Positions 52,396 through 61,676 of a stretch of 64,000 nucleotides of DNA are shown piece after piece. The stretch spans positions 38,757-102,756 of the forward strand of contig NZ_FNEM01000014.1 in NCBI RefSeq assembly GCF_900100175.1, in the 5' to 3' direction. The position numbers and the translations under genes were made by a program. The DNA is from Ferrimonas sediminum. GTDB lineage: Bacteria; Pseudomonadota; Gammaproteobacteria; Enterobacterales; Shewanellaceae. The notes beneath the pieces were generated by a model that ran no database searches, was not told where the DNA came from, and saw only the letters and a list, made by a program, of their open reading frames with translations. Position 1 is the first letter of the stretch. Each line of letters begins with the position of its first letter.

Positions 52396-53055
52396 GTGTA
52401 ACTGAGATGGGTGTCTGTGTAACTGTTAGGTGGCGGGTTGTTTTGGGTAACTCTCTGCACCTTTCAATGGTCAAAATCTTACAGAGAGTTCCTGTGATTT
52501 CCTTCAGAAGCAATTATTGAAACTCCAATCACAGACCTTTGCAACTTCAAATGCTCGAATAGAGCAGTGAGTATGGAGCTAAGCATTTAGTTGATACCAA
52601 ACATCAGGTGTGTTCCTACAGGGTGCAGTCCCATAAAATGATCAGCCGAATTGATATAAAATGCTGATTAAAATTTATTTTTGAATGCAATTTTTCAGCT
52701 GGGTGCCCGGTGCTCAAAGAGAGATTGTGAATGTTATATTGATGTATCTTAGAGCGGTCGAGTGGTGGATATTGGCTTGTGCCACATTTCCTCCTGTAAA
52801 GTTTAGACTGTGACTAAGCTCATAATCTCGCTGTTGTCAAAATGTAATCTGCTTGGTATTTTGGTGTTAGCCCTGGATGGCGGTATCCAATTTTAATTAC
52901 ATAAAGCTTCAAGTTATTGCTAATGAATTCATATTGGATGAGAAAGAGTTCTTGATGTATTGAGTTCAGTTAATGCAGCCGACGGGTTGTTTCAATAGAT
53001 TGATATAAATACGATACATATTCAATGTATAAATTCATTTTCATAAGGGATTAAA
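52396..53055. other. AT-rich non-coding stretch
   Basis: About 650 bases of clearly lower GC than the rest of the window, with stop codons in all frames at short intervals. No gene, tRNA or recognisable mobile gene was seen. It precedes the frameshifted FN3 gene. Confidence 0.55.
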
Positions 53056-53338
53056 ATGAAGTATGTTTTTTTAGCTCTATTGTTTAGTTTTTCATCATGG
53101 TCTGCAATGGCGGATGTTCATTATTCGTTGGGATGCAATTCCAAGTGCATCCTCATATAAGATATACATCAGTTCTACATCGTCGGCACCTACGGCATTA
53201 TCTTATACGGTTACCTCCACATCAAAAATTGTAGATGTCTCCAGGCAATCATATGCCAGAGTGAAGGCATGTAATTCTAATGGTTGTAGTGACTATTCTA
53301 ATTCAGTGACTCTTCGCTACGAGAATGTTTGCTACTAA
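53056..53338 (+). pseudogene. Frameshifted small secreted FN3-like protein
   Basis: ATG 53056 with SD AAGGGA 5 bases upstream opens a clear signal peptide (MKYVFLALLFSFSSWSAMAD) that soon hits a stop in its own frame. The next frame continues as a fibronectin-III-like domain (IIRWDAIPSASSYKIYISS, then SYARVKACNSNGCSDYSNS), ending at TAA 53336-53338. The switch must fall between about 53110 and 53125. So either a deletion has broken the gene or the assembly has an indel; a 74-residue product from the internal ATG 53114 would lack a signal. Confidence 0.65.
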
Positions 53339-53349
53339 CATCGCGATTG

Positions 53350-53369
53350 AGGTGGGCGGACGCCCACCT
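53350..53369 (+). terminator. Hairpin after the FN3 gene
   Basis: Short perfect stem AGGTGGGC/CGCCCACCT (3-base loop GGA, ends approximate) without a T-tract; weak terminator or message-stabilising hairpin between the FN3 gene and the lipoprotein gene. Confidence 0.4.
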
Positions 53370-53395
53370 TCACAAATTATTAAGGAAGATAGTAG

Positions 53396-54469
53396 ATGGT
53401 AGATTATAAGTGGCTTTTGTTGTTTACACTTTTCGCTGTCATTTCATGTAGCTCAGATGGTGACTCGCAAGGGGGCCCCGATCAAAGCCCTGACGAGATA
53501 GTGACTGTTCCACCAGAAGACTACTTAGCAGTTGAACTGATTGCAACGGATGAAGTACTGCTCGATGGCCCTGAACGATTTTTTTCAAATTTTGGAAATA
53601 GAACCGCAATTTCGAATGGCAATACTATTTATTTGGTGTCGGTCAACGACGACGGTTACATCAAATCGGTAGACACTCACTATGATTTTAACGCCGCCAA
53701 CCTTGTTGCGCTTGATGATACAGTATTGAGTGTTAAGTCGTCGGGCACTGTCAAATTGCTGAGATTAGAAAATGGCAACTTTGAACAATTATATGAAACG
53801 TCACACTCTTTAGTCATGAGACCAGGCATTGCAAAGCTTAATGAGTGCACGATATTGGCGATGGGAGCAGAGCCTAACGGAGGCTTATCCAGCATTATAA
53901 AAACCATTTGTAAAAAAGAGAATGACTATATAGAGAAAGTGGTATATGGCAGCGATGGATATATACATAATATCCTAGCATCTCCAGATGGTTATTTGTT
54001 TCTGTTCGAAACGAACAATGATACAAAGATGGTAACGGTTCTGGATTCGAACTTCAATGTACTTTCTTCATTGTCCAACTCAGACGGAGACTGGTTGTTC
54101 ACTGATGTTGAGGTTGCTGATAACGTTCTTTACTTTTCCGCATTTCGGTCGGTTGTTTCTGTTGGTTTTACCGAAGGCGTACTAAGTGAGCCAAGAGTGA
54201 TTCATAGTTTTGTCCCCCAGCATCAATTGAATGGAACCAACTTGATTACCTCCACTGGTTCCATTTTGATAGCAGCATCTGGAGAGAACGTGTACTTCTA
54301 TAAAGTTGTAGATGGAGCTATAGAATCGAAATATAGCGCAGACCTTCCATACACTGTTGAAGGAGTGCATGTTCGTGATAAAATATTATATGTCTCTTAT
54401 GTGCCTCCATACGATGATAGTCAATTTAGAGGGCTCGAAATATTTGATTTGTCTAATGTTGATTTTTAG
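53396..54469 (+). CDS. Lipoprotein with beta-propeller-like repeats, unknown
   Basis: 357 residues. Lipobox VISC (Cys about 18), an acidic linker, then a beta-rich body with recurring short strands (NGNTIYLVSVNDDGYIKSVD, ALDDTVLSVKSSG, ASPDGYLFLFETNNDTKMV, VADNVLYFSAF) that resemble propeller blades. No named family recognised. Distinctly AT-rich codon use compared with neighbours on both sides, supporting recent transfer. SD AAGGAAG upstream. Confidence 0.7.
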   Translation: MVDYKWLLLFTLFAVISCSSDGDSQGGPDQSPDEIVTVPPEDYLAVELIATDEVLLDGPERFFSNFGNRTAISNGNTIYLVSVNDDGYIKSVDTHYDFNAANLVALDDTVLSVKSSGTVKLLRLENGNFEQLYETSHSLVMRPGIAKLNECTILAMGAEPNGGLSSIIKTICKKENDYIEKVVYGSDGYIHNILASPDGYLFLFETNNDTKMVTVLDSNFNVLSSLSNSDGDWLFTDVEVADNVLYFSAFRSVVSVGFTEGVLSEPRVIHSFVPQHQLNGTNLITSTGSILIAASGENVYFYKVVDGAIESKYSADLPYTVEGVHVRDKILYVSYVPPYDDSQFRGLEIFDLSNVDF

Positions 54470-54562
54470 TGCAGTCAAAGGCATATAAAGTATGATTAGG
54501 TGGCCGGATTGATTAGCCTCTTTGTTGTTAAACACATTTCAACCTCTCAATGACCACAATGT

Positions 54563-54607
54563 AGCGAAAGCCGCCATCCTCGCGTTTCTCTCTGCCGGAA
54601 GCGCGCA
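54563..54607 (+). repeat. Direct repeat at right edge of AT-rich island
   Basis: AGCGAAAGCCGCCATC then CTCGCGTTTCTCTCTGCC and GGAAGCGCGCA; counterpart of 52261-52304. The rest of 54470-54738 shows no gene. Confidence 0.6.
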
Positions 54608-54738
54608 AATTGAATCTTCAAACCTCCCGCTCTGGTGCGGCCGCACACACCTGGCGGCCTCATTACTCAGCAGCTGGTGAATAATCGGGCCACAGCCTTG
54701 GGCTGAGTGGACTCAGCCCGTGGTGCTTGCTCGGTGGC

Positions 54739-55074
54739 TTACTGGGTGTTCACCAGCTTTTCATCACCCTTGTCTTTGTCGGACCAGAAGTTGATGTTGA
54801 ACTGGGCGTCGTCCGACAGCTCGATGCGATGCCAGTATTGCGGTGGACTGGTGGCGAACTGACCGGCGTCGATGGTGACCACCAGCTCCGGCTCCAGGGT
54901 GTCCTTGTCCGGGAAACCGAAGTAGGTGACGCTGCCCTCCATCACGCACAGCTGGCCGAACACGCCGGCGGCGGTGTTGTGGTGGCTGAGCAGGGCCGCC
55001 GGTACCGTGTCTTTGGTAAAGAACGGGGTGGAGCGCTGAATGGTCCAGTTGGCTGGAATGCGTAAGTGGCTCAT
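54739..55074 (-). CDS. DUF1971 (TehB-N-like) protein
   Basis: 111 residues, small cupin-like fold: IPANWTIQRSTPFFT, LLSHHNTAAGVFGQLCVMEG, PPQYWHRIELSDDAQF. It matches the DUF1971 family, which also occurs fused to the tellurite methyltransferase TehB. Located 23 bases after norW on the same strand, so probably part of the nitric-oxide-induced transcript. Confidence 0.82.
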   Translation of the reverse strand: MSHLRIPANWTIQRSTPFFTKDTVPAALLSHHNTAAGVFGQLCVMEGSVTYFGFPDKDTLEPELVVTIDAGQFATSPPQYWHRIELSDDAQFNINFWSDKDKGDEKLVNTQ

Positions 55075-55097
55075 GGTGTTCTCCTTACTCGGATTAA

Positions 55098-56234
55098 TCA
55101 GGAATTCAGTTGTCGTAGCAGGGCAAAGCCCTGGGGCTGGTGGTCACCACTGACCACAAACCCCTGCAGTTGATCGCTGTCGTTCAGTGCCTGGGCGGTG
55201 AGGCCGCCGTCGGTGATCTCCACCTGCCAGCGGCTGGCGCTGTGGGTGTCGCCAGCCAGTTGCATCGGCATCAGCGGCGTTTTTACCTTCACCATCATCG
55301 GTGCCCCATGGCGGGCGGTAGCGGTGCCGCTCAGGGTCTGGGCCAGGGCATTGGCGGCCAGCAGAATCGGTTGCAGGAACGGCTCGTGCTTACCCTCCAC
55401 TTCGGCGCAGTCGCCCAGGGCGAATACCTGAGGGTCGCTGCTTCGTAGCTGGTTGTCGACCACAATGCCTTTGTTGACCATCAGGCCGGCGGCGGCCGCC
55501 AGGGCGGTGTTCGGCATCAGGCCGGTGGCGCAGATCGCTTCGTCTACCCGATGCTGCTGGCCACTGGTCATGGTGGCGACCAGAGTATCGCCATCGCGGC
55601 TCAGGCGCCGCAGCGAGTCACTGAGCGCCAGGTTGACCCCTTGCTGCTGCAATACGCCGGCCAGTTGGGCGGAGATGAACGGTGGCAGCAATTGCGGCAG
55701 TACCCGCTCGGCCCGATCGCACAACACCACCTGACGGCCGGCACTGGCCAAGTCCATCGCCATCTCGGTGCCGATCAAACCGGCGCCAATCACCATTACC
55801 GACCGCGCCTGCGACAAGCGCTGCTCCACCTTGTGGTAGGCATCCAGGCTGTTGAGGGTAATGAGGTCGCCGCCGGCATCGCCGTCGATCACCGGCACCA
55901 TGGCCGAGGCGCCGGTGGCCAGCACCAACTGCTGGTAGTCGACGCTGCCGCCGCTGGTGTCCAGCCGCTGGTTGGCGATGTCGATGGCTTTGACCCGGGT
56001 GTGGGCCATCAGGGTCAGGTTCATCTCCTCGGCGAATACCTCGCCCCGACGCTGAATCAACTGATTGGCCGGCTGGCCCTTGCTGAAGACGTGGCTGATC
56101 TCCGGCTTGGAATATTCGTCGCCGCTGCCCTGGGTGATCAGGGTAATGGGATGTTCGCTGTCCAGACGCCGCAGCGCCTTGACCAGTTGATAGGCAGCAA
56201 AGCCGCTGCCGACAATCACCAGCGGGGCACTCAT
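55098..56234 (-). CDS. norW: Nitric oxide reductase FlRd-NAD(+) reductase
   Basis: 378 residues, FAD- and NADH-binding pyridine nucleotide-disulfide oxidoreductase that passes electrons from NADH to flavorubredoxin. FAD motif [18 protein letters not shown] at the N-terminus, NAD motif [18 protein letters not shown], and late FAD motif [13 protein letters not shown] 56234 overlaps the norV stop by ATGA, so the two are translationally coupled. Confidence 0.95.
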   Translation of the reverse strand: MSAPLVIVGSGFAAYQLVKALRRLDSEHPITLITQGSGDEYSKPEISHVFSKGQPANQLIQRRGEVFAEEMNLTLMAHTRVKAIDIANQRLDTSGGSVDYQQLVLATGASAMVPVIDGDAGGDLITLNSLDAYHKVEQRLSQARSVMVIGAGLIGTEMAMDLASAGRQVVLCDRAERVLPQLLPPFISAQLAGVLQQQGVNLALSDSLRRLSRDGDTLVATMTSGQQHRVDEAICATGLMPNTALAAAAGLMVNKGIVVDNQLRSSDPQVFALGDCAEVEGKHEPFLQPILLAANALAQTLSGTATARHGAPMMVKVKTPLMPMQLAGDTHSASRWQVEITDGGLTAQALNDSDQLQGFVVSGDHQPQGFALLRQLNS

Positions 56235-57721
56235 GCTGCGTCCTCTTTTTTCACTGCGTCGAACACCTGCTTGCCGATGCCACATTCCGGGCACAGGAAG
56301 TGATCCGGCACCTGGGACCAGGGGGTGCCCGGTGCGACGCCTTGGTTAGGCTCACCCTCGGCGCTGCGATAGACCCACTGGCACACGGTGCACAGCATGT
56401 CGGCTTCGTCGCTGGCGCTGTTGCTGGCGCCGGGTGCTGGAGCCTGAACCTCTGCCTGGGAGGTAGCTGCCGGGTAGGCGACCACATCGCTGGGCACGGA
56501 TTTTGGGGCGGGCTGTTCAATCTGGGCCAGCGCCCACTGGCGCGCCAACTGGCGGCCGTGCTCACGGCAGTCATTGAGGGCGTTGCCATCGGGTTTCCAC
56601 TTCACCTTCAGGCTGGCGGCGGTATCGAAACCGGCGTCCTGCAACCGCACCTGAATGCGGTCGACGGCGCCGCCATTCCAGCCGAAACTGCCAAAGGCGG
56701 CGGCGTACTTGTTCTTGAACCTGAGGCCGGTGATCTCCTCCAGCATGGCGGCGATCTTCGGCATCATCACGTTGTTCATGGTGGAGGAGCCTACCAGTAC
56801 CGCCTTGGAACGGAACAGGTTGGATAAAATCTCGTTTTTGTCGTGTTTGGAGACGTTAAAGACTTTTACCGCCACTTTCGGGTCGATGTCATGGATGCCC
56901 TGGGCCAGGGCGTCGGCCATCATACGGGTATTGCCGGACATGGAGTCGTAGAACAGGGTGATGCGGTCCTCCTGGTAGTCGTCGGCCCACTTCAGGTACT
57001 TCTCGATGATCTGCACCGGGTTGTCGCGCCAGACGATGCCGTGGGAGGTGGCGATCATCTCCACCGGCAGGTTGAAGCTCAGCACCTCTTTGATCTTGGC
57101 GGTCACCAGGGCGCTGAACGGCGTCAGGATGTTGGAGTAGTAGCGCAGGCACTGCTCCTCCAGTTCGGCCTGATCCACCTCGTCGTTGAACAGGTGCTCG
57201 TCGCAGTAGTGCTGGCCGAAGGCGTCATTGGAGAACAGCACCGCGTCGCCGGTCAGGTAGGTCATCATGCTGTCGGGCCAGTGCAGCATCGGCGCTTCGA
57301 TGAACACCAGCTGTTTGCCGTTACCGATGTCGACGCTGTCGCCGGTTTTCACGGTGTGGAAGTTCCAGTCCGGACGGTGGTGGTGGCCGGTGATGGAATC
57401 GATGGCATTTTCGCTGCAGTAGATGGGCGTGCCGGGAATCTTCTCCAGCAGGGCGGCTAGGGCGCCGGCGTGATCCTCTTCGGCGTGGTTGATAACGATG
57501 AAGTCGATGCTGTTCAGATCCACTTCCTGGCTGAGGTTATGCACAAACTCGTGGCTGAAACGGTGATCAACGGTGTCGATGAGCACGGTCTTCTCTTCCC
57601 GAATCAGGTAGCTGTTGTAGCTGGTGCCTTTCGGCATCTTAAATTCGGTGCCGTGGAAGTCGCGCACTTCCCAGTCCCGTTGCCCGACCCAGTGGATGTT
57701 GTTTTTAACGTGAATAGCCAT
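56231..57721 (-). CDS. norV: Anaerobic nitric oxide reductase flavorubredoxin
   Basis: 496 residues. Metallo-beta-lactamase-like diiron domain (about 1-250, ligands in HAEEDHAG near residue 80), flavodoxin domain (about 255-395, [16 protein letters not shown]), and C-terminal rubredoxin (about 445-496) with both CxxC pairs (CTVC and CPEC). Reduces NO to N2O in the cytoplasm under anoxia using electrons from NorW. Preceded by a sigma-54 promoter and three NorR sites. Confidence 0.97.
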   Translation of the reverse strand: MAIHVKNNIHWVGQRDWEVRDFHGTEFKMPKGTSYNSYLIREEKTVLIDTVDHRFSHEFVHNLSQEVDLNSIDFIVINHAEEDHAGALAALLEKIPGTPIYCSENAIDSITGHHHRPDWNFHTVKTGDSVDIGNGKQLVFIEAPMLHWPDSMMTYLTGDAVLFSNDAFGQHYCDEHLFNDEVDQAELEEQCLRYYSNILTPFSALVTAKIKEVLSFNLPVEMIATSHGIVWRDNPVQIIEKYLKWADDYQEDRITLFYDSMSGNTRMMADALAQGIHDIDPKVAVKVFNVSKHDKNEILSNLFRSKAVLVGSSTMNNVMMPKIAAMLEEITGLRFKNKYAAAFGSFGWNGGAVDRIQVRLQDAGFDTAASLKVKWKPDGNALNDCREHGRQLARQWALAQIEQPAPKSVPSDVVAYPAATSQAEVQAPAPGASNSASDEADMLCTVCQWVYRSAEGEPNQGVAPGTPWSQVPDHFLCPECGIGKQVFDAVKKEDAA

Positions 57722-57768
57722 GGTGTTGCCTCAGAGTTCAAATAAATACGTTTTGCTTGCCTGAGTTA

Positions 57769-57786
57769 TTGCACTGACCGTGCCAA
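57769..57786 (-). promoter_or_regulatory. Sigma-54 promoter of norVW
   Basis: Minus-strand TTGGCACGGTCAGTGCAA: the -24 GG and -12 GC doublets are 10 bases apart, as required for sigma-54, and the -24 box TGGCACG is perfect. It faces norV, whose start is 48 bases away, with the NorR sites at enhancer distance upstream. Confidence 0.85.
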
Positions 57787-57825
57787 CAATTAACTGCTTG
57801 TATTTAAAGGCTTTGAAAAAACGAC

Positions 57826-57842
57826 ATTGTCATTTTGACAAT
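57826..57842. promoter_or_regulatory. NorR enhancer site 1
   Basis: ATTGTCATTTTGACAAT, a perfect 17-bp palindrome containing GT-N7-AC, the NorR consensus. Confidence 0.85.
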
Positions 57843-57852
57843 GATCGGCTAG

Positions 57853-57865
57853 TGTCATAAAGACA
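57853..57865. promoter_or_regulatory. NorR enhancer site 2
   Basis: TGTCATAAAGACA, GT-N7-AC with a slightly imperfect dyad. Confidence 0.8.
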
Positions 57866-57871
57866 GATGTT

Positions 57872-57884
57872 TGTCATATTGACA
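57872..57884. promoter_or_regulatory. NorR enhancer site 3
   Basis: TGTCATATTGACA, GT-N7-AC, 15 bases before the norR start codon; occupancy could also limit norR expression. Confidence 0.82.
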
Positions 57885-57898
57885 TAGGTAAAGAGCCC

Positions 57899-59422
57899 AT
57901 GAGTTTGCAGTTGGATGAGTTTGCCGAACTGGCGTTGGATCTAACCTCCGGCATCTCCGATGCGGATCGGTTTCAGCGTCTGCTGACCACCATTCGGGAT
58001 CTGGTGGCCTGCGATGCGGCGGCGCTGCTGAAGCTCAGCGGCCACCATTTTGAGCCATTGGCCACCAATGGCATGGAGGCCGAAGTGCTGGGCCGCCGTT
58101 TTGTCATCGCCGATCATCCGAGGCTCGAGGCCATCGCCAGAGCCGGTGATGTGGTGCGGTTTCCCGCCGACAGCCAGTTGCCGGATCCCTACGACGGCCT
58201 GATTGCCAACCACCCCAGCGATCTGAAAGTGCACGCCTGCATCGGCTTGCCGCTGCTGGTGAACCAGCGGTTGATCGGCGCGGTCACCATTGACGGTTTT
58301 AACCCCAATCAGTTTGATGGCTTCAGTGACCGAGAGCTGAGGGCGGTGACGGCGTTGGCCGCCGCCAGCCTGAATAATGCGCTGTTGGTGGAGGAGCTGG
58401 AACTGCTGTCCGCTGGCGGCGGCGAGCGGGTGGGGCGCCCCCAGTCGGCACAGCCGGGTGAGATCATCGGCCAGTCGGCAGCGATGCTGGATCTGAAGCG
58501 GGAGATTGGCATTGTCTCGTCCACGGATCTGACCGCCCTGGTGACCGGAGAGACCGGGGTGGGGAAGGAGCTGGTGGCGGAAGCGATTCACGCCCAGTCG
58601 CCCCGGGCGGCTCGACCCCTGGTGTACCTCAACTGCGCCGCGCTGCCGGAGTCGGTGGCCGAAAGCGAGCTGTTTGGCCATGTGAAAGGGGCCTTTACCG
58701 GTGCCATCAGTCACCGCCAGGGTAAGTTTGAGATGGCCGATGGCGGCACCCTGTTTTTGGATGAGATCGGCGAGTTGCCGTTGTCGTTGCAGGCCAAGCT
58801 GCTGCGGGTGCTGCAGTACGGCGATCTGCAGCGGGTCGGCAGTGATCAGCCGGTTCAGGTGGATGTGCGCATTATTGCCGCCACCAACCGGGATCTGAAG
58901 CAGGAGGTCAGCGAGGGCCGATTTCGTGCCGATCTGTACCATCGCCTCAGCGTGTTTCCGCTGTGGGTGCCGCCGCTGCGCAGCCGGGGCCAGGATGTGG
59001 CGTTGCTGTGCGGTTTTTTCCTCGAGCGTAGCCGCAGCAAGCTGGGGTTGTCCGGCTTGAGCCTGACCGACGCAGCCCAACAGGCCGTGATGGCGTACGC
59101 CTGGCCCGGCAACGTGCGCGAGCTGGAGCATTGCCTGTTTCGGGCGGCGGTGGTGGCCCGTTCGGCTCAGAGTGGCGATCGCATCGCCATTGAGCCGGCT
59201 ATGCTGAGGCTGGGGCAGACGCCGGCCAGCCCGCAGCCGGACATGGCGGATCAGGATGGCGCTGAGCCCGCGGCCTTGCGGGAAGCCACCGATCAGTTTC
59301 AGACCCGCTTGATTCGGCAGGCACTGGAAGCGGTCGACGGTAACTGGTCGGCGGCGGCCAGGCGGCTGCAGATGGACAGTGGCAACCTGCACCGGCTGGC
59401 GAGGAGGTTGGGTCTGAAGTAG
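57899..59422 (+). CDS. norR: NO-responsive sigma-54 activator NorR
   Basis: 507 residues. N-terminal GAF domain (about 20-165) that in the family holds a mononuclear iron sensing NO, an AAA+ domain (about 185-425) with Walker A GETGVGKE near 216, the sigma-54 contact loop GAFTGA near 263, Walker [13 protein letters not shown], and a C-terminal Fis-type helix-turn-helix (about 465-507). Divergent from norVW across the enhancer region, the standard arrangement. Confidence 0.96.
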   Translation: MSLQLDEFAELALDLTSGISDADRFQRLLTTIRDLVACDAAALLKLSGHHFEPLATNGMEAEVLGRRFVIADHPRLEAIARAGDVVRFPADSQLPDPYDGLIANHPSDLKVHACIGLPLLVNQRLIGAVTIDGFNPNQFDGFSDRELRAVTALAAASLNNALLVEELELLSAGGGERVGRPQSAQPGEIIGQSAAMLDLKREIGIVSSTDLTALVTGETGVGKELVAEAIHAQSPRAARPLVYLNCAALPESVAESELFGHVKGAFTGAISHRQGKFEMADGGTLFLDEIGELPLSLQAKLLRVLQYGDLQRVGSDQPVQVDVRIIAATNRDLKQEVSEGRFRADLYHRLSVFPLWVPPLRSRGQDVALLCGFFLERSRSKLGLSGLSLTDAAQQAVMAYAWPGNVRELEHCLFRAAVVARSAQSGDRIAIEPAMLRLGQTPASPQPDMADQDGAEPAALREATDQFQTRLIRQALEAVDGNWSAAARRLQMDSGNLHRLARRLGLK

Positions 59423-59539
59423 CCCGATCATTTGGGGGGCCGGTCAGCTTCGGTCAAGGCAGGGTTGACTATACTCAGGCTCACATTCTGCGGCGGTGCC
59501 GGTTTGGCCGCCCAATCCCAAGACCTCGGGAGACTGACC

Positions 59540-59632
59540 ATGCGCGCTCTGGTTGAGACCATCATGGCATCACTGTACCTGTTTGCCCCGGAGATCGACG
59601 GCGATGAACAGGATCTGTCCGACCTGGACTGA
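59540..59632 (+). CDS. Possible 30-residue small protein
   Basis: MRALVETIMASLYLFAPEID followed by an acidic tail (GDEQDLSDLD). GGGAG lies 7 bases before the ATG, a TATACT -10-like box is at 59470, and a strong terminator follows 18 bases after the stop, so the segment 59470-59678 has the layout of a short independent transcript. A short hydrophobic helix with acidic C-terminus is plausible for a small regulatory peptide. No homologue recognised. Confidence 0.45.
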   Translation: MRALVETIMASLYLFAPEIDGDEQDLSDLD

Positions 59633-59650
59633 GACTCTGACAAAAATAAA

Positions 59651-59678
59651 AGCCAGCCCTCCGGGGCTGGCTTTTTTT
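59651..59678. terminator. Terminator downstream of norR/small ORF and LysR
   Basis: Perfect 9-bp stem AGCCAGCCC/GGGCTGGCT, loop TCCG, then seven T; A-rich on the other side, so it can act for the convergent LysR gene too. Confidence 0.9.
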
Positions 59679-59715
59679 GTCACCGCTTTCTGATCGCGGG
59701 GCGTTTGTAAGGGCG

Positions 59716-60621
59716 CTATTTCGGAACCAGATGGCTGATGACAAAATCGATAAACACCCGGGTTTTCGGGGCCAGTTGTTTGTTGGAGGCGTAATAGATC
59801 ATAAACGGCGGCCGATCGGCACAGTAGTCTTTCAGAATCTGGATCAGTGAGCCGTCATTCAGATAAGGCTGGGCAATTTTGGCCGCCGCCAGGGTGATGC
59901 CGATGCCGTCTTTTGCCAGCTCCAGCCCCAGTTCCACATTGGTGGTTGAGACGTTGGATTTCACCTGATCCTTGCTGAACGCCTGACCATCGGGGCTGCA
60001 GAAGGTCCAGGGCACCAGTCGCTGGCTGGACGCCATGCGAAAGCGGATACAGTTGAAGCGATCCAGGTCGTCCGGGTGGTTGGGTATGCCGTAGCGGTGC
60101 AGAAAATCCGGTGAGGCCAGGGTAACCAACTTAACCGGTCCCAGGGTGCGGGCCACCAGGCGGCTGTCGGCCTGCAGGTGGTTGCCGATGGCCACATCGA
60201 TCCCCTCTTTTACCATGTCCACCACCCGATCTTCGAAGCGCAGATCCAGCTCTATCTCCGGGTAACGGTCTAGAAACGGTCGAACCAGCGGCAGCACGTA
60301 CTCACGGCCGTAGCTGTAGGGCAGGCTGACCCGCAACCGGCCGCTGGGCCGCTCGGTAAAGGATTGAGCCGTTGCCAGAATGTCGCTGAGTTCATTCACT
60401 ACCGGTGCCACCTTTCGGGCAAAGGCACGGCCTTCGTCGGTGAGCGACAGGTCGTGGGTGGTGCGATGGAACAGCCGCACTCCCAGTGCCACCTCCAGAG
60501 ATTTGATGCTCTTGCTGATGGCGGCTGGGCTGACGCCGAGCTTGCGGGCCGCATCGGAAAAGCTGTGGGTCTGGGCGGCGCTGATGAAGGCTGGCAGATA
60601 GCGACTCAGTTCGATGTTCAT
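59716..60621 (-). CDS. LysR family regulator
   Basis: 301 residues. Helix-turn-helix with FSDAARKLGVSPAAISKSIK and LFHRTTHDLSLTDEGRAF, then a substrate-binding domain of the CrgA/DhgR type (LRVSLPYSYGREYVLPLVRP, IDVAIGNHLQADSRLVAR). Target genes are unclear: no divergent gene follows within 265 bases except the candidate small RNA. Confidence 0.88.
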   Translation of the reverse strand: MNIELSRYLPAFISAAQTHSFSDAARKLGVSPAAISKSIKSLEVALGVRLFHRTTHDLSLTDEGRAFARKVAPVVNELSDILATAQSFTERPSGRLRVSLPYSYGREYVLPLVRPFLDRYPEIELDLRFEDRVVDMVKEGIDVAIGNHLQADSRLVARTLGPVKLVTLASPDFLHRYGIPNHPDDLDRFNCIRFRMASSQRLVPWTFCSPDGQAFSKDQVKSNVSTTNVELGLELAKDGIGITLAAAKIAQPYLNDGSLIQILKDYCADRPPFMIYYASNKQLAPKTRVFIDFVISHLVPK

Positions 60622-60779
60622 TGCTTTTAACTGTTGGTTTAAATTGTTTTGAGTTGGTTGATACTACAGGTTTTAACTGCAGAAGGTAAGATACGGCTAC
60701 GGATTGCCAGTCAGTCCGAGCCGTAACTGCTTATCTGACCTGTCAGCTAAGGATTTAGGAAGGCGATTTCATCAACCCT

Positions 60780-60871
60780 TGTAGACTGGATGTCTGTACT
60801 TCATTCCCTGTGGCTGCCGTTGCAGCCATCGCCATGGGAGGCCTAAGCACCACGGAAGGTGCCTTTTTTTT
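60780..60871 (+). ncRNA. Candidate small RNA or leader
   Basis: In the 265-base gap upstream of the LysR gene the plus strand has a hairpin GGCTGC-CGTT-GCAGCC (60812-60827) and then a terminator: GCACC/GGTGC stem (60847-60862) followed by CTTTTTTTT. No open frame precedes it, so a short non-coding transcript fits. The 5' end is not defined; the promoter would lie within 60660-60790. Confidence 0.4.
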
Positions 60872-60886
60872 GCCCATTTTCTGCTA

Positions 60887-61636
60887 TTACCCCACTCCGG
60901 CGGTTCGCTTTGACGGCTGTAAAAAGCGCCCAATGTGGGTCGTAATGGCCTGTTTGAGCCAGGGGGGACCGCGGTCGGTCATGTCGTTGTGGCGGGCCTG
61001 GGCGAGGGTGGCTACTACAATGTCGTGGCTTGACGGCAACTCGTGCGCGGCTGGCAGTACGCCTTCATCGGCGGCAAAATCACCGGCCCGAATCGACAAA
61101 ACGGCGATGTCTGGATCTCTGGGCAGGGGCACTCGGCGGTGATCCAAGGTGATCAGTTGCCGAACATAGTGGCCTTGATGGTTTGCCAGCCAGGTGGACA
61201 GATCGCCGCCGTTAGAGTGGCCAACCAACAGCAGCCGATCGAAATCGAAACCCTGGTAGTTTGGTTTCAGGGACCGGCGCAGGAAATCCAGCGTGGCTGC
61301 ACCCCGTATCCAGTTTTCTTGTCGCTGCTGGTAGAGGTTACCGGTGACCGCCAGCGGCGGATCCGACGCCAGTTCGTGGCCGACCGTGATCACCAGGTAG
61401 TTCATCTTGACCAGAGGCTGCACCAGGAATTGATAGTCCTGATGAGAGACGCCATAACCGGCGCTGACCAGGGCCACCGAACAGGGAGAGTGCACCTGGC
61501 ACTGTGGCGGTTTGCCCGGAAGGTGCACCTCAATGGGGATGGGGCGGCCCCGCTCCGGATCGATGATGACCGAAGGTTGGGCGACGGCCACTGCTGTCCA
61601 CAGCAGTAACCACAGGGTGGTCAGCGGTAGTTTCAT
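60887..61636 (-). CDS. Secreted alpha/beta hydrolase
   Basis: 249 residues with signal peptide (about 1-19, ending AVAVA). Nucleophile elbow LLVGHSNGGDLS (GHSNG), a preceding VALVSAGYGVS oxyanion-type loop, a probable acid in LSIRAGDFAADEG and His in HNDMTD. Esterase/lipase-type enzyme acting in the periplasm; substrate unknown. The start at 61636 is supported by ACGGAG upstream. Last gene of a five-gene minus-strand run from SCO1. Confidence 0.78.
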   Translation of the reverse strand: MKLPLTTLWLLLWTAVAVAQPSVIIDPERGRPIPIEVHLPGKPPQCQVHSPCSVALVSAGYGVSHQDYQFLVQPLVKMNYLVITVGHELASDPPLAVTGNLYQQRQENWIRGAATLDFLRRSLKPNYQGFDFDRLLLVGHSNGGDLSTWLANHQGHYVRQLITLDHRRVPLPRDPDIAVLSIRAGDFAADEGVLPAAHELPSSHDIVVATLAQARHNDMTDRGPPWLKQAITTHIGRFLQPSKRTAGVG

Positions 61637-61676
61637 TCCGTTGAAGCTCCGTTTTTGCCGAATTCGGGTGTGAGGC

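Noticed and set aside
57941-59431. 496-codon open frame antisense to norR
   Set aside because: It mirrors norR along its full length, is rich in Gln/His/Arg as expected for an antisense frame of GC-rich DNA, and has no family resemblance.
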